DNA of 64,000 bases from contig CM041465.1 of assembly GCA_023213395.1 (NCBI GenBank), positions 124,503,741 to 124,567,740 on the forward strand. The letters run 5' to 3'. Below the pieces are notes generated by a model that saw only the letters and a list, made by a program, of their open reading frames with translations, was not told the DNA's origin and made no database searches. The DNA comes from Cycas panzhihuaensis. Lineage: Eukaryota; Cycadophyta. The position numbers were made by a program, and so were the translations under genes. This document shows, one piece after another, positions 1 through 11,445 of this stretch (positions within the stretch are counted from its first letter, which is position 1; each line of letters starts with the position of its first letter).

Positions 1-1166
1 ATCTTTGGCAATCTTTGTTGGCTATTATGTATTATCATAGGATGGGACGTCACACAGGATTGGGGATCACAATTCTATAACACGGCTACAATATTGATGC
101 CCTAAGTTGGGTGACTTCATTAACAGGCCTTGCTACACACACAAATAAATTTCTTGCCCAAACAACATGTCTCATTATTTTGTCGTTAAATATTAATATT
201 CTACCATAAAGATATGTATGCAAACCTTTGTTTTCATAACACACGGATCTCTAATTAACCACTCTTTTTTATGTCTGCAACACAATATTATTTCTGCCAT
301 CAAAACCCTAGCTCTTACTGCCACAAGTTTTATTACAACAAGCCTTTCAAACCCTTGCTCATAAACCATAATCATGTCACCACGATGTATACCTTTGTCA
401 CTAGTGCCAACATACCTCAACATTAATTTGCCATATCTCACACTGTACAAGTTTGCTACTTGTTTGGCTTATACTAATAAGTTACTGGCTTACTTTTCAC
501 TAGTTTGCTTCTCATGTATTCATAACAATCTTCACATTCATTATTTTTGTGCTCATCTCTCAACAACAAACTACTGCAAAAATACCATTGACTGGAAGAA
601 AATCCAAAAGTTAAAGTGGACAAAAAATTCCATGAATGAAAATTGGGTAAGAGAGATGTCATCAACAACACTTATCTTATCTTTGCTACTATTAATTACA
701 ATTTGATGAGATGGCTAACCTCCACACATCTCATTTAATTCCGTACGGGGTCAACCCATATCAATGAATATAACTGGCAATAGTATCTTCTTGTCTTCAT
801 CATATTCAATGGACTTGTTCAACTTGCATGTTTCAAATACAATATCAACATACTAAATAAATTGTCCACATAAATTAAATAATATACCCATCAATTTTGA
901 TTTTATCATCATGTGGCTTCATCATCTATATGTAGCTTTGAATCATCTTCATTTTGCCCGAGAATCTTGGTCACATATCACTAACATGGTCAACTTTAAC
1001 TCATCAAAATTGGCTCCTGTACTGGCCCATACTAGCTTTGTAACTGACTCAATACTAGCTCATATAAGTTTCAATTTGCTTCACAAGATCTTTCACAACA
1101 TGGCTACCAACCAAGCTCTCACTATGGCTCTGATGCCATATTAGAATTTTTAATTGTCTAATACCA
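1..1166. other. unassigned AT-rich DNA, possibly retroelement interior
   Basis: No coding region is recognised here. Open frames on both strands are short and show no family motif. On the minus strand this segment lies directly downstream of a primer-binding-like site next to the LTR at 1167, so it may be the decayed interior of a minus-strand copia element that runs off the left edge of the window. A second copy of the same kind of site, GGCATCAGAGCC on the minus strand, lies at about 1126-1137. No gag motif was found to confirm this. Confidence 0.3.
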
Positions 1167-1665
1167 TGTTAAAATGTATTCATCATACATAGTGGAAGTA
1201 TATCAATCAAGTATAATAAATTAATCATATCATGAGGAATATGAAGAATATATACACAATTCAAGTCATGTAAGATCAACATATCAAGATATATCATGAA
1301 CATCACCGTAATGAACAATGAGCATGCACCACAAGAGGCAACAAATTTATACGTGAAAAACCTAGTGTGGAAAAAAAACATGGGAGAAGGTTGGAGTTGG
1401 GAGCTTCTCTTTATGATATCCAAATGATTACACCTCTAAGTCAATCCTTCCTCTCTCAAGTTTTCAAGTGGTATGTGTACATATTTATAGATATGTCATC
1501 TCATGAATAGCCTATAATATCTCTTTAGCCTTTTTATCATCCAATAGGATTTGTGCATAAATATATGTGCTAGTCACATTTATCAATGCTTTTGTAAGTG
1601 AGACAATGTGAGTTCACAATAATACATTAAACATTAGATATGTGAAAGTATCGCATATTCCAACA
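1167..1665 (-). repeat. copia-type LTR (minus strand)
   Basis: Read on the minus strand the segment begins TGTTGGAATATGCG and ends TTTTAACA, giving the TG...CA ends typical of Ty1/copia LTRs. Directly after it on that strand is TGGTATTAGAC (1155-1166), close to the plant initiator-Met tRNA primer-binding site TGGTATCAGAGC. On the other side the minus strand reads GATGGGGAATG just before the LTR, which resembles a polypurine tract. An A-rich block around 1365-1380 resembles the GTGGAAAA leader motif seen in many copia LTRs. No matching target-site duplication is seen. The boundaries are by eye. Confidence 0.6.
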
Positions 1666-1806
1666 CATTCCCCATCATTATCGTACAATTAAATTCACAA
1701 TAAGTATGCATAATTATTCATGATTGATTCATTCTTTTCTAAAAAGCATGCAAGAATAGAAAATGACAATTATTTTATAGAATCTAACAACACTAAGATC
1801 ACAGTT

Positions 1807-3556
1807 ATGGATACTCCACAAGCAAATATCTCCTTTAGAGAGTTGGACGATGTTCAAATACACATAGAGTGGTAAGTCATGCCACTACTTCAGTCGGACT
1901 TGAACAATATATAGGTACTATTGTTTTACCTGTTGCCCCAAAATTTCTTTTACTAGTGGCAGCAATGATTGCCCTACAACCCTCCATACTAGATTTTTTT
2001 GTAGAAGCAATAGCACATATGACAGGGTTACCAATAGGCGGTGACGATGTACCAAAGGATAAACAAATCCCTCGGAGACAAGCAACATGAGAATTAGGGG
2101 CAGATGTAGCCTAGGTATCTAGTTCAGGTATCAAGAATTCAAGTATCAATTCAGAATTGATCAGATGGATCACATACATTCTGTTTGCTAAAATAATTCT
2201 GGGGCAAAAAATCTGTATGCTCTAGCAAACCTTTGATCTATATCAATATCATGCTTGTCTCCTACAAGCAATTAATTGGGCTAAGTTCATCTCTGAGAAA
2301 TTTTAGTAAAATTTGCTAAAAATAAAGCATGTAGGATAGGCAATAATCTTTTTTCAACCTACATTACTTCAAGGACTATTTTTGCCCAATGCGCAAGAAT
2401 TTAATTACTAGTTCTAGAACAAGGCCAATCTCAATTAGCTACATGGATGAAATATTTCAATAGGGAGAATGTAGATTCACAATATTTCTGGCAAATCGTG
2501 CATGCACAAGATACTGCCAAGGCATGGATTCAACAAAGATGGCAGAAGGCTGTACAATCATCTCCTTTAAGAGAAATAGTTAACGAGGAAGATAAAGAAC
2601 TAGAAAAGCGAGAAGACGAGAACTCATAGGTAAGAACGTGCAGCCAAAAGAGTGAAGAAGATAGAAAGAAGCAAATAAAGGAGGGTAAAAAGATTGTAGA
2701 AGTAGAAAAGGGAGAGCAATCACAACTAACCACCAATAACAAAGCCAAAAATGCAAACATAAAAATAGGCCAAAATGAATTACTGGATGAACAAAAGAAG
2801 CTAACAGTCTCTCACGAAGATTTAATAAAGGAAGTCAAGAAGAAAAGAAAATGAAAATTAATAGAAAAAATATTATAGGAACCGAAAGAGATAGAATTAT
2901 CTAAAGATGAAGAAGGATTGGACCCTATGATGTGAAATCTTCAAAATGTCTCAAATTAGAAAACCTCATTTCTAGCAAGTGCAACCTAACAATTGGTCAC
3001 AGAGCTAGAAAGCAAAACACAGAAAGCACTATCAAGCCAAAGAGCCCTAAAACAATTGAAGGACCAACTTCATGAAGTTCAACAGAAAATTGCTCTTGTT
3101 GAAGAAAAATTGGATTTTCTGTGCAAATTTATTATGGAATAGGTTGATGACGTCTCAGATGTACAAACTCAAAAGGAGAAATTTAAGGACACATTTGTTT
3201 TGCAAATGCCAGAAGAACTAGAAGAAGTGATATGTAAATTGCGTGTGTGGATCTTCAAAACATATGAGGATGCTAAGCAACCATAGAAGTTAATAAGAAA
3301 GATTCACATCCTGCAAAAGGAATTGATACCCACAACAGCCTTGACATAGGACCTATATGATGATATCACCAAACTGCAGACAGACAATTTACCAAACACG
3401 AAACAACTTGAGGACCAGCAAGATGTCCTAATTTTATATGACATTGTCTGCTTGAAAGGGTGGATACCTCCATCAAACATTGTGCGACCCAATCCTATAT
3501 ATTTAAAACAGGAAATCTTAAAACTTAAAAAGGCTAGACAAGAGGCTTATGAGTGA
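1807..3556 (+). pseudogene. 3' accessory ORF of a gypsy-like element (element A), decayed
   Basis: Several overlapping frames, broken by stops and shifts, form one decayed coding region. It starts near ATG 1807 (MDTPQA...), continues through an open stretch at 1869-2090, then a charged, Lys/Glu-rich stretch from about 2447 to 2900, and a heptad-like, probably coiled-coil part at about 3040-3290. The part around 3100-3160 reads EEKLDFLCKFIME and is followed by VDDVSDV. Element B has the matching EAKLEFLIKFILHWVGDTS at about 9205-9262, in the same place just before its 3' LTR. Both ORFs also start with a similar MxxPQ segment. No RT, integrase or env motif is visible. The function is unknown; the position, between pol and the 3' LTR, resembles the extra 3' ORFs of some plant Ty3 elements. 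Confidence 0.55.
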
Positions 3557-3664
3557 GGGCAATCTAAACATCCCTCATTCAAAATTTTGGGGGAAGGAAT
3601 AAAGGAGAAAATTTTTTAATTTTTGGTCAAGTGAGGGCACTTGACACACCTATGCCAAGGGAGA

Positions 3665-4421
3665 TGTATGCAACAATGAAGTATAAAAGTGAAGTAAGAA
3701 GTAAGACGTACAATCAATGGTTCGGTTGAAATTGGCAAGTGCAATCACAGTTGGGATTGCAACTAGCAGGTACAATCAAAAGGCAAATTACAAACAATAA
3801 GCACAATCACAGCCAAGATTGCAACCAATAGGTACAATCAAAAGCCAAATTGCAATCAATAAGTGTAATCACAATCGAGATTGCAACCAATAAGTGCAAT
3901 CAAGAGCCAGATTGCAATCAACAAGTGCAATCCTAGTCGAGATTGCAATCAATAAGTGCAATCATAGCCTAGATTACAATCAAGGATCACAATCCAAACT
4001 TATATTGTACCATTAGATTACAATCAATTAATGGATTATAGTTAGAATTATGATAAAATGAAGATTAAGTCTAATTAGAGACACTAATTAGTTATTTTGG
4101 TAGAAATAGGAAAGACGACTGAAATCTGTGATTGTATGAATAATGCACTTGCTTCATGTCTTATGCCTTAGATTAGGGATTTTATTTATCGTCTTGATGT
4201 ACGATTATAGTTAATCTTTTCTTTGTTTGAGTCCTCCAGTTTGTACTGTTCTTAGAACCACATTTGGTTGTGAGAGAACCAAATGTAGTACCTATTTGAA
4301 TTTATGCAAACAGTTGGTTCCTACTTGGAAATTATGCTGTAAATTCTGGATATTACATGCGTTCTTGTATTTCCTTTGGATAATGATGTCGGTAGTTAAA
4401 TAAGAGATACTAGAACACACA
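3665..4421 (+). repeat. 3' LTR of element A
   Basis: The LTR starts TGTATGCAAC directly after a purine-rich AAGGGAGA tract and ends with ACACA, matching the layout of the 3' LTR of element B (GAGAGA then TGTATGCAGG, ending AGCACACA). Both LTRs also share a GTTGTGAGAGAACC block near their middle. The LTR carries a 31-bp tandem array in its 5' third. The matching 5' LTR was not found in the window, so element A is truncated or disrupted on its left side. Confidence 0.55.
3708..3986 (+). repeat. 31-bp tandem repeat, 9 units, inside the LTR
   Basis: Nine consecutive 31-bp units without indels start at 3708, 3739, 3770, 3801, 3832, 3863, 3894, 3925 and 3956. The first unit is the most diverged. 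Units start GTRCAATCA and carry ATTGCAA in the second half. Types alternate over most of the array: units 1, 3 and 5 contain a GCAATC...GATTGC dyad or a variant of it, while units 2, 4 and 6 have AAAAGCCAAATT-like centres. This gives a partial 62-bp higher-order period. Confidence 0.85.
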
Positions 4422-4510
4422 TTCACCTATGTCACCAGGCAACCTTTGATTTTATCAAGCTATATAGAACCCTTGCCTCAACCATATACCTTCGTTCAAT
4501 TATGATACCA

Positions 4511-4996
4511 TGTTAAAACTATGAATATAACATACACAAACAATTTGAACAAGATCTTAATCATACACAATAAGCACACACAAAATAACAGTACACAAGA
4601 TTTACATGGGAAAACCTTGCATTAAAAAAACCATGGCAACCAAAAACACTACATTGATGTCTCACAACTTGATGTAATTACAATAGACTCTGGGATCTTA
4701 TATAGTCCCCCAAATGGGACATCCAACTCATTGGTTGTGACCCTCCAGGATTCACACCCTTTGACTTAACAAAGCATTTAACATTAACAAAATGTAATTA
4801 ACATTAACTGCCACACTACATAAGATAACCTATGAGAATACACAAATACATGAGCTCTAAACACACATTCTAATAATGCTGATAGATTAATATCTACACA
4901 TATGTGCACCTCTTTAGGATGACTATGCGCAACATTTGAGAGATGACTATTGCAATAATCATGGATTGACTATTGATTAAACATTATTCTCTAACA
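4511..4996 (-). repeat. second copia-type LTR (minus strand)
   Basis: On the minus strand this reads TGTTAGAGAATAATG at the start and ATAGTTTTAACA at the end, followed directly by TGGTATCATAA, whose first 8 bases equal the start of the initiator-Met primer-binding site. It contains a TTTACATGGGAAAACC block (about 4600-4616 on the plus strand), a sequence often seen in copia LTRs, and a TATA-like element. It differs in most of its length from the LTR at 1167, so it is a separate family. Confidence 0.55.
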
Positions 4997-5466
4997 CATC
5001 CTAGTTGTCTTCACATGACTCCTCTTTGATGCCAATGTTCTTCATTCTATCACACATTTGGCCTTTATCATTCTACCAAATCATTGCAAGACCTTTTTCA
5101 GGTCCTATATGCCTCATCATTCTAGACCCTTAGTTAAAAGGTCATTGATCACCTCACAGGGTACCAGAGAAAACAATTACCTTGACCTTTTTAAGGTCAA
5201 ATTTTAATAATTTTATGTGACTTGACTTCAACCATTAGTCATCACACAAGGTGCTAGTATTAGATTCACTAGCTTCGCCTTTTAGGCCCAAGACAACATC
5301 AATTTTTAACATTTTTGCTTAAATATAGTCACTAAAAAAAAGCTCGACTTAACTTTAGACTTTACTTTTTCTAACAAAATAGAACCCAATGTAGTCTTGT
5401 AACACTCATTTTAAAGACATTTGAATGTGAAATTCAACAAAACAGATGAAATTAAAATTTGATGTT
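4997..5466. other. unassigned, possibly decayed 3' interior of a minus-strand element
   Basis: No gene is recognised. On the minus strand this lies immediately upstream of the LTR at 4511-4996 and contains a short open stretch reading NDKGQMCDRMKNIGIKEES, which could be the end of a copia-type internal region. No diagnostic RT or RNase H motif is visible, so this is weak. Confidence 0.2.
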
Positions 5467-5853
5467 TGTGTGCAGGCTAAATTAGTTGCAAACCGAGTAA
5501 TGTAATTGATCATATGTGGAACCCATCTTGAAGAAGGAACGATTGCACCCAACTTAGTCTGCAATTACAAAAGAAGAAGAATAAATCCAAAGGTGGGGTG
5601 TGTGTGTAGGGGGGCTGGGGGCTACAGAGCGTGACGCGCCTATGTACATTGTACTTGCTATGTATTGTTCTAAATACTGTGTACTGCTCTGGGTTGCCTC
5701 TGGTTGTGAGAAAACTAGAAGCAACCTGTCATAATGCAATGACTATCGTTTTGCCTCATGAATTTATTGTATTCTGAATGTTTTGATTGAATTGTATTTA
5801 GATATTGTTGTCTCTTGTGCCTACTTATGCAAGTTGATAAGCAGAAGCACACA
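5467..5853 (+). repeat. 5' LTR of element B
   Basis: It starts TGTGTGCAGGCT and ends AGCACACA. It is collinear with 9747-10132 over its whole length, with scattered substitutions. Downstream sequence from 5854 (TTAGTTCCATTGTCG) should hold the primer-binding site, but it does not match the initiator-Met type and was not assigned to a tRNA. Confidence 0.85.
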
Positions 5854-6229
5854 TTAGTTCCATTGTCGTTTTGAACCAAAGCTGAGTAGGATGGGTACGA
5901 TTGAGTAAAAGCATCGTGTCCTCTTCTATGCCACCCAGAGCAGAGGTTGAATCACGCCGCGATCAAGGTGAATGTTGGGAGAGAGAGAAACTTCAAACGA
6001 GAATATGTAGGCCAATTACACAAGAAAGCAAGTGAAGAGGTAGCCATTTGCACATTCGACGAAGAGGAGAAAGTCGAGGAACAAGGATGAGGTGAAGGAA
6101 CAAAAGTTGGAAGCAACTAAGAGGCAGGCAAAAGATGAAAATAATTAGGGGATTGCATTTGAAGAGGATCCTGTAAACGAAGAACCAGAGCAAGTAACGT
6201 GTGTCGAAAGAAATAGTCAAAAGGATTCT

Positions 6230-7602
6230 GTGGGAGAAGAAAATCTGTGGAAGGATGAAACATTAATGCCAGAGGAAAATTCTATCAAATTGGATATATA
6301 TAGTGTAGTCGAACAAGCTTGGAATCATCATTTGTTAGAGATTCAAACTCCAAGTCACATAATAAATCCTCTTTATAAGCTACCAATGGCAAGCCCAGGT
6401 AGCAGTGTGGGAGGTGCAGCAAGAAGTAATACACTACCCGTAGCAGGACAAAGCGGGGTATCAGGTGGAGGCAATCAAGTGGGCACAACCCCTTATATTA
6501 TTGTGCAAAGTGACTCAATGTTATCAAGCCTCCAATTCGATGGATCCACAGATCCATGTGATCATTTGGCATTATTCAAAAATATGATCCAAATTAAAAG
6601 AATTGTGGATCAGGGAGAAATAAAAGTTCATTTTTCTCAATGTTGAGAGGACCAATAGTTGCATGGTTTTAGTATGTAGTAGCACAACAATTGAATTGGG
6701 ATCAATTGCAAGAGCAATTTTTGAACAAGTTCCAAAAATTAAGAGATCCAATAGCCATTTTACAAGCTTTGGAAGAGATCCAGCAATATCTCAGGGAATC
6801 TATTAACAATTTTGATGGAAGAATGAGAGTTATCATGGATAAAATGCAATCTACAACGGCAATCAATCCCATGTTGGCAATGAAATAGTTTGTGCAAGGA
6901 CTAATACCACAACTTAGAGATAAGGTAATGGTACATCCAATGAATAACTATGAACAAGTAACGAAGTTGGCTCTTAAATTTGAAAACTAGATGAAATTCT
7001 TCTACTCCCAGATGGCCATGCAATCATCAATGTATTTTTCAGTAACGTGCATTACAATGCAGTCTATGAAAACACTGTAGATGGCCACCAATCCATAAAT
7101 TGAAGCCTTGAGAAAGGAGGTGGAAGCATTGAAGAAGCAATCATCAGTTTCTGTCCCAGCCAACAAGTAACAGAATCAGGAGCTAGAGAAGCTACGGGCG
7201 GAATTGTCTCACTTGCGACTTGAAAAATCAAGGGAAAATATTTGGTGTTCCCCACCTTGCAATCAACAAGGGCACCTGAAGGATGCGCATGCAGGATTAA
7301 TGAAATAGTGTGAAAATTGTCGAAGAAACAACCATAATACATGGGAATGTTATTTCAGACCCAAAAACAACGAAGGAGAAGTTCATAATGTTTATTCACA
7401 AAGAACGAAATGAGGAACACTGGAGCAATATAAAGGAAAAACAAGACCAATTCATTGTTTCTTATGTCAAAGATGGGGACATTATAGATTTGAGTGTCCA
7501 CTGGAAAAGAGAGAAGGAGAATTTATTTGTGAAGAATGTGGACCAACAGACCACAAACGGGCAAATTGTCCAAAGAATAATAAAATTCAAAATGCAAATC
7601 TA
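6230..7602 (+). pseudogene. gag with two CCHC zinc knuckles (element B)
   Basis: This is a broken gag. The first part (6230-6646) ends in LQFDGSTDPCDHLALFKNM, typical of the start of a gypsy capsid domain. It continues after a stop at 6691-6990 with WDQLQEQFLNKFQKL and a later FVQGLIPQLRDKV, the usual capsid order. About 450 bp on, in another frame, two zinc knuckles follow (about 7456-7578): CFLCQRWGHYRFEC and CEECGPTDHKRANC, both matching CX2CX4HX4C. In-frame stops and at least one shift make it non-functional as read. Capsid and nucleocapsid roles are inferred from the family. Confidence 0.8.
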
Positions 7603-8029
7603 GTAGATGTGATTTTGAACTAGGAAAAGTCGGCGTATTTGCAAACACGTGGCAGCAGGACAATAGGACCTCCTCCCCAAGATAATTTTCCAAATCTAAT
7701 AGTCAAGAAACAACGATTGCAGGAAATAGTGAAAATCCTTCAAGATGTTATGGGGGAAGCACAACAAGAAGAATTACAACAAAAAAGATTTAAACACTTA
7801 CATTATAAGAGGAGAGCGGTGCAACCACTAGAAGGTATGAATCCTTGGCAATGGTTATAAACTGTAAAAGATGTACTTACTAAATTAGGAGTATCGATTC
7901 CTATATCAGTTGTATTTAAATGGTGGGAAGCAAGTTACTTCCAATAATTAGTACTAAAACAAATTGAAAAACTAGTACTTAGGACTATAAATGATACAGG
8001 AGTAGACCCCAGAGTCCCAATGATGGTCT

Positions 8030-8400
8030 TTGGAACAACCTATGTAAAACAATTGTGGATGGGGGCTCAGGAGTAAACGTGTTACCCGAATCTTCTTGGA
8101 TAGCTCTGGGAAGGCCCAATGTAGTTGACCATAATTATTCCATCAGATTAGCTAATCAACTATAGGTAAGGCCTATGGGTACACTATTGAATGTTCCAGT
8201 AACTGTGGTAGAGGTTACTGTATTATTAGATTTTTTGGTAGTTCAAATACAAGATCAAAGGAGGACTTACCTGGCCTTGTTGGGGAGACCTTGGCTATTG
8301 GCCACGAAGCTATCCAAGACTGGGGAAAACACACATTCACTCTGCCTACAGGAGAAAAGACGATAACTTTTCCCTTGTGTTCAGATGGATGTTATGAACC
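8030..8400 (+). pseudogene. retropepsin-like protease segment (element B)
   Basis: Reading across a frame change, the segment shows TIVDGGSGVNVLPESSW, with DGGSG in place of the usual DSGA active-site motif, and then a hydrophobic strand ending LLGRPWL, which fits the ILGxxWL flap-end motif of plant gypsy proteases. After that it reads AIQDWGKHTFTLPTG, the stretch that normally follows. At least one stop interrupts it. No RT follows. Confidence 0.7.
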
Positions 8401-8634
8401 TATTCTTGTAACCATACAACATAGAGAAATAGAAATAGAAAATGATAAATAAAAGATAAAGAAAGAGATGAAGTTCCAAAAAACATTCATTAACATAAGA
8501 TTACAAATCACAATGACCATCCCACTCATACAATACATACATATATATGGGGCTATTAAGGCTACCCATCTCTTAGACTTATGCATGTGGGATAATTACA
8601 ATAAGAGTAACATCATATAGTGGAGGATCATAAC

Positions 8635-9617
8635 ATGCCCTCCCCCCAAAATGCTTTGCCCTCGAAGCATCTTGATTTAATGATACATGTGACCACCTCC
8701 TGTTATTATTATCCAATTGATAGCTCTTACAAAGGTCGTTAGAAAAGCTACGCGTTGAATGGGGATCTATCCATCCCAAGTTGATTTTGATACACCCTGG
8801 ATGTCCTTTGATATACTTTGGATATCTGTAATGTTGAAACCTTAAGCTCGAATATTGTCCTTGCCCGGTGTTTGTAGTTGATGAGTGCCTTGCCTAATAA
8901 ATTTTGTTGCATTGGGCCTCTTGATAATGTGGATGCCGATATGGTTCCACTTTAGTTTGTCTTTCAACCATTGGTGATGCCTTCTCTTCCTTGTCCTTGG
9001 GTGCCTTTTGATTTTAACAGTGAGGAATGGGTGGAGGAGGGAATCAATCCAATGGAGTGCCAACCACATAATGTGGCACATTGGAAGGTCTCATTTCTGG
9101 CTAAAGTTATCCATCAGTTAGTAAGCGAACTGGAAACCTGAAGTAAAAGGCCAGCCCCAGATTGGTAGTGGATTCAAAAGGCAAAAGATCAGTTAGTAGC
9201 CTATGAAGCAAAGTTAGAATTTTTGATCAAATTCATCCTGCATTGGGTAGGTGACACATCCAAAGTGGATCATTTAGTGCCAATTTTTGATGCCATGTTT
9301 GCCGAGCAAATCTCACAGGGACTAGAAAAGGTAATACATAAGCTGGGAGCATCGATTATGTAGACGCGAGAAGATGCCGAGTATGCAAACCATTTCTGAT
9401 CGATGATTTCTTCATTGAGAATTGAATTGCTTTCTGTAGAAATGAGGAAGAGTGAACTGGAGGAAGAAATTGAACAGTTGCACTCGGGTGAGAAGCCAAC
9501 AATGGCCCAGTTGCAAGCATTACACGATGTCGTAATCTTTTATGACCCATTGTAGGAAGCAAAGCATAAATCTGCCCTGTACAATTTACTAATCGGACCC
9601 ACAGAGGATTCACGTTG
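8635..9617 (+). pseudogene. 3' accessory ORF of element B, decayed
   Basis: It starts near ATG 8635 (MPSPQNALPSKHLDL...), resembling MDTPQANISFRELDD of the element A ORF. The best preserved part, about 9170-9350, is helical and charged: KDQLVAYEAKLEFL is followed by IKFILHWVGDTSKVD and later GLEKVIHKL. It aligns with KDQL..., EEKLDFLCKFIME and ELEEVICKL in element A. A second match near the end is HDVVIFYD (B) with QDVLILYD (A). Several stops and shifts are present. The ORF ends about 130 bp before the 3' LTR. No known domain was recognised and a structural role is only a guess. Confidence 0.5.
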
Positions 9618-9746
9618 AAATGGCAAAAGACAGAAAAGAACGAGAAGGCTGAAATTTCTTTTTCTTTTAGTAATTGTAATACTTTATTTTTGGAATTTTT
9701 TGTTACTTACGAGTGGAAGCACTCATAAGAATTGTGGTAAGAGAGA

Positions 9747-10132
9747 TGTATGCAGGCTGAATTAATTACAACCCGACTAATGTAATTGATCATATGTGGA
9801 ACCAATCTTGAAGAAGGAACGGTTGCAACCAACTTAGTCTGCAGTTACAAAAGAAGAAGAATAAATCGAGAAGTGGGGTGTGTGTGTTGGGGGGCTAGGG
9901 GTTACAGAGTGTGATGTGCCTCCGTATATTGTACTTGCTGTGTATTGTTTCAGATATTGTGTGTACTGCTTCAAGTTGCCTTTGGTTGTGAGAGAACCAG
10001 AAACAACCCGTCATAATGCAATGACTATGGTTTTGCCTCATGAATTTGTTGTGTTCTGAATATTTTGATTGAATTGTATTTAGACATTGTTGTCTCTTGT
10101 GCCTACTTATGCGGGTTGATAGGTAGCACACA
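9747..10132 (+). repeat. 3' LTR of element B
   Basis: It begins TGTATGCAGGCT directly after the purine tract GGTAAGAGAGA and ends AGCACACA. It is collinear with the 5' LTR at 5467-5853. The substitutions between the two copies are numerous enough to suggest an old insertion. Confidence 0.85.
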
Positions 10133-11266
10133 ATGTCATATATTGAAGTTATGAAACAAATAGAGCAACTAGGTATGAAATTTTAGCAAGCTTCTTAAAA
10201 ATTGGATCCTTGAAAACTGTTTTAGGGCAGAAAACTTCATGTGACCACTTTCAAATTGTAGAAAAATAGATTTTGCACCCAATAGCATCTTTATATTAAA
10301 AAATAGGTATCAAATAGAAACTGAAAATACTTTGGCTCCTTATCTACATGTGACTGTGGCTGAGAAGCTAGGGGGCTAAAAAATGGACTTTAAGTTATGT
10401 AACCTAATTAAATTTGAAAGGTTAGGGGAAAAAAATAGAATTGCACGAAAATAATCATCGTCGAGGGTTCTGCATTCAAATTTTTACCAATGGCCATTGT
10501 GGATTAGTTGTGATGCGCTGCAAATTCAAATTTGCTCTAGCCATGATCGATTTCTGTCTTTAAATCGACATTCAAATTCCTTTAAGCACTTCAACATTAT
10601 TTGTTCTCGGTAGAACCTATAGTCTCTCACAATCGAGCCCCTCATCTTCATGTCTTAGTGCATTTTATACACATGCATCTGAGCACATGTTTTTTTTATT
10701 AATTTTGTTGCATGGACATTCTAAAATTTGCAGACCATGCTCCCTTTGCATTCCACCCCTGCCACGGGTTCTCCTCATCACTCAACATTCTTCCCTCAAG
10801 CTGTCCATAGCTTCACGCATCTACATTTGATTTAAAATTGAAATGCTTCAACGTGGAGTGTCTCCTCCTCACTTCATGTTCAAACCCTCATTTCTTCTAA
10901 TGTTTTCAAGTTCTTAGTAGCCACCATCAACCCAATGATTCTCTTTACTACGTGGCAACCTTCCAATGGCGTTTCCTTCTTTCTCTGCCCTTGTCTGATG
11001 TGACCTAATATGGGATGGTTAGTCCTGCAAGCTCATCTCCTCTTCCATGGGGCCTCCCATTTTCTTCTACCAGCACTGCTCTTGCAACTCCAGATATGCA
11101 AGATCTTTAGCGCTTCTTTCAAACATTCATCATCTCATTCAATTGTTTCTTTCGTTTGGTCTTCGCCAGGCAAACAAGATGAATTTACAGATATGACACG
11201 GGAATGGAACCTACGAAAAAACTACAATATACACATACTAATCTTCAACAATGCCTAGACTTAATA
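10133..11266. other. unassigned intergenic or intronic DNA
   Basis: No coding region or repeat structure is recognised in these 1.1 kb. If the F-box/RCC1 gene at 13.5-15.4 kb continues leftwards, this would be intron. Confidence 0.3.
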
Positions 11267-11430
11267 CTCTAATACTGAGCGAGTTGGCTCATCTTGAATA
11301 AGTCCAAAGTGATTAACAAGTCCTCTAAACCAAATGGCTTCACAAGCTGCTGTAACTACTGCTTTATATTCTGCCTCAATGGAAGACAAAGAAACTATAG
11401 ATTGTTTCTTACTGCTCCAAGAGATCAAAC
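11267..11430 (-). pseudogene. copia RNase H fragment
   Basis: One uninterrupted minus-strand frame reads LISWSSKKQSIVSLSSIEAE followed by YKAVVTAACEAIWFRGLVN, the hallmark RNase H segment of Ty1/copia pol (SKKQ, SLSSxEAEY, EAxW). Only about 55 codons remain, and nothing of RT or integrase is attached. It abuts a plus-strand gypsy RT fragment within about 15 bp. Confidence 0.85.
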
Positions 11431-11445
11431 CAGAACATCATTACC

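Larger units (their letters stand above)
5467..10132 (+). mobile_element. non-autonomous gypsy-like LTR element B (complete, lacks RT and IN)
   Basis: A 4,666-bp unit is bounded by two similar LTRs (387 and 386 bp). The 5-bp flanks are ATGTT (5462-5466) and ATGTC (10133-10137), which fits a target-site duplication with one change. Reading along the plus strand, the interior has a gag region, two CCHC zinc knuckles, a retropepsin-like segment and then an accessory ORF. The gap between the protease and the accessory ORF is only about 0.23 kb, so RT, RNase H and integrase are absent rather than merely decayed. It would have depended on another element for movement. Confidence 0.75.

Noticed and set aside
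193-706. Overlapping open frames on both strands near the left edge
   Set aside because: They are short, without motifs or splice context, and compositionally like the surrounding AT-rich DNA.
4997-5466. A minus-strand copia pol C-terminus upstream of the LTR at 4511
   Set aside because: No TKPL or RTKHI-type motif could be found, so it is listed only as unassigned sequence.
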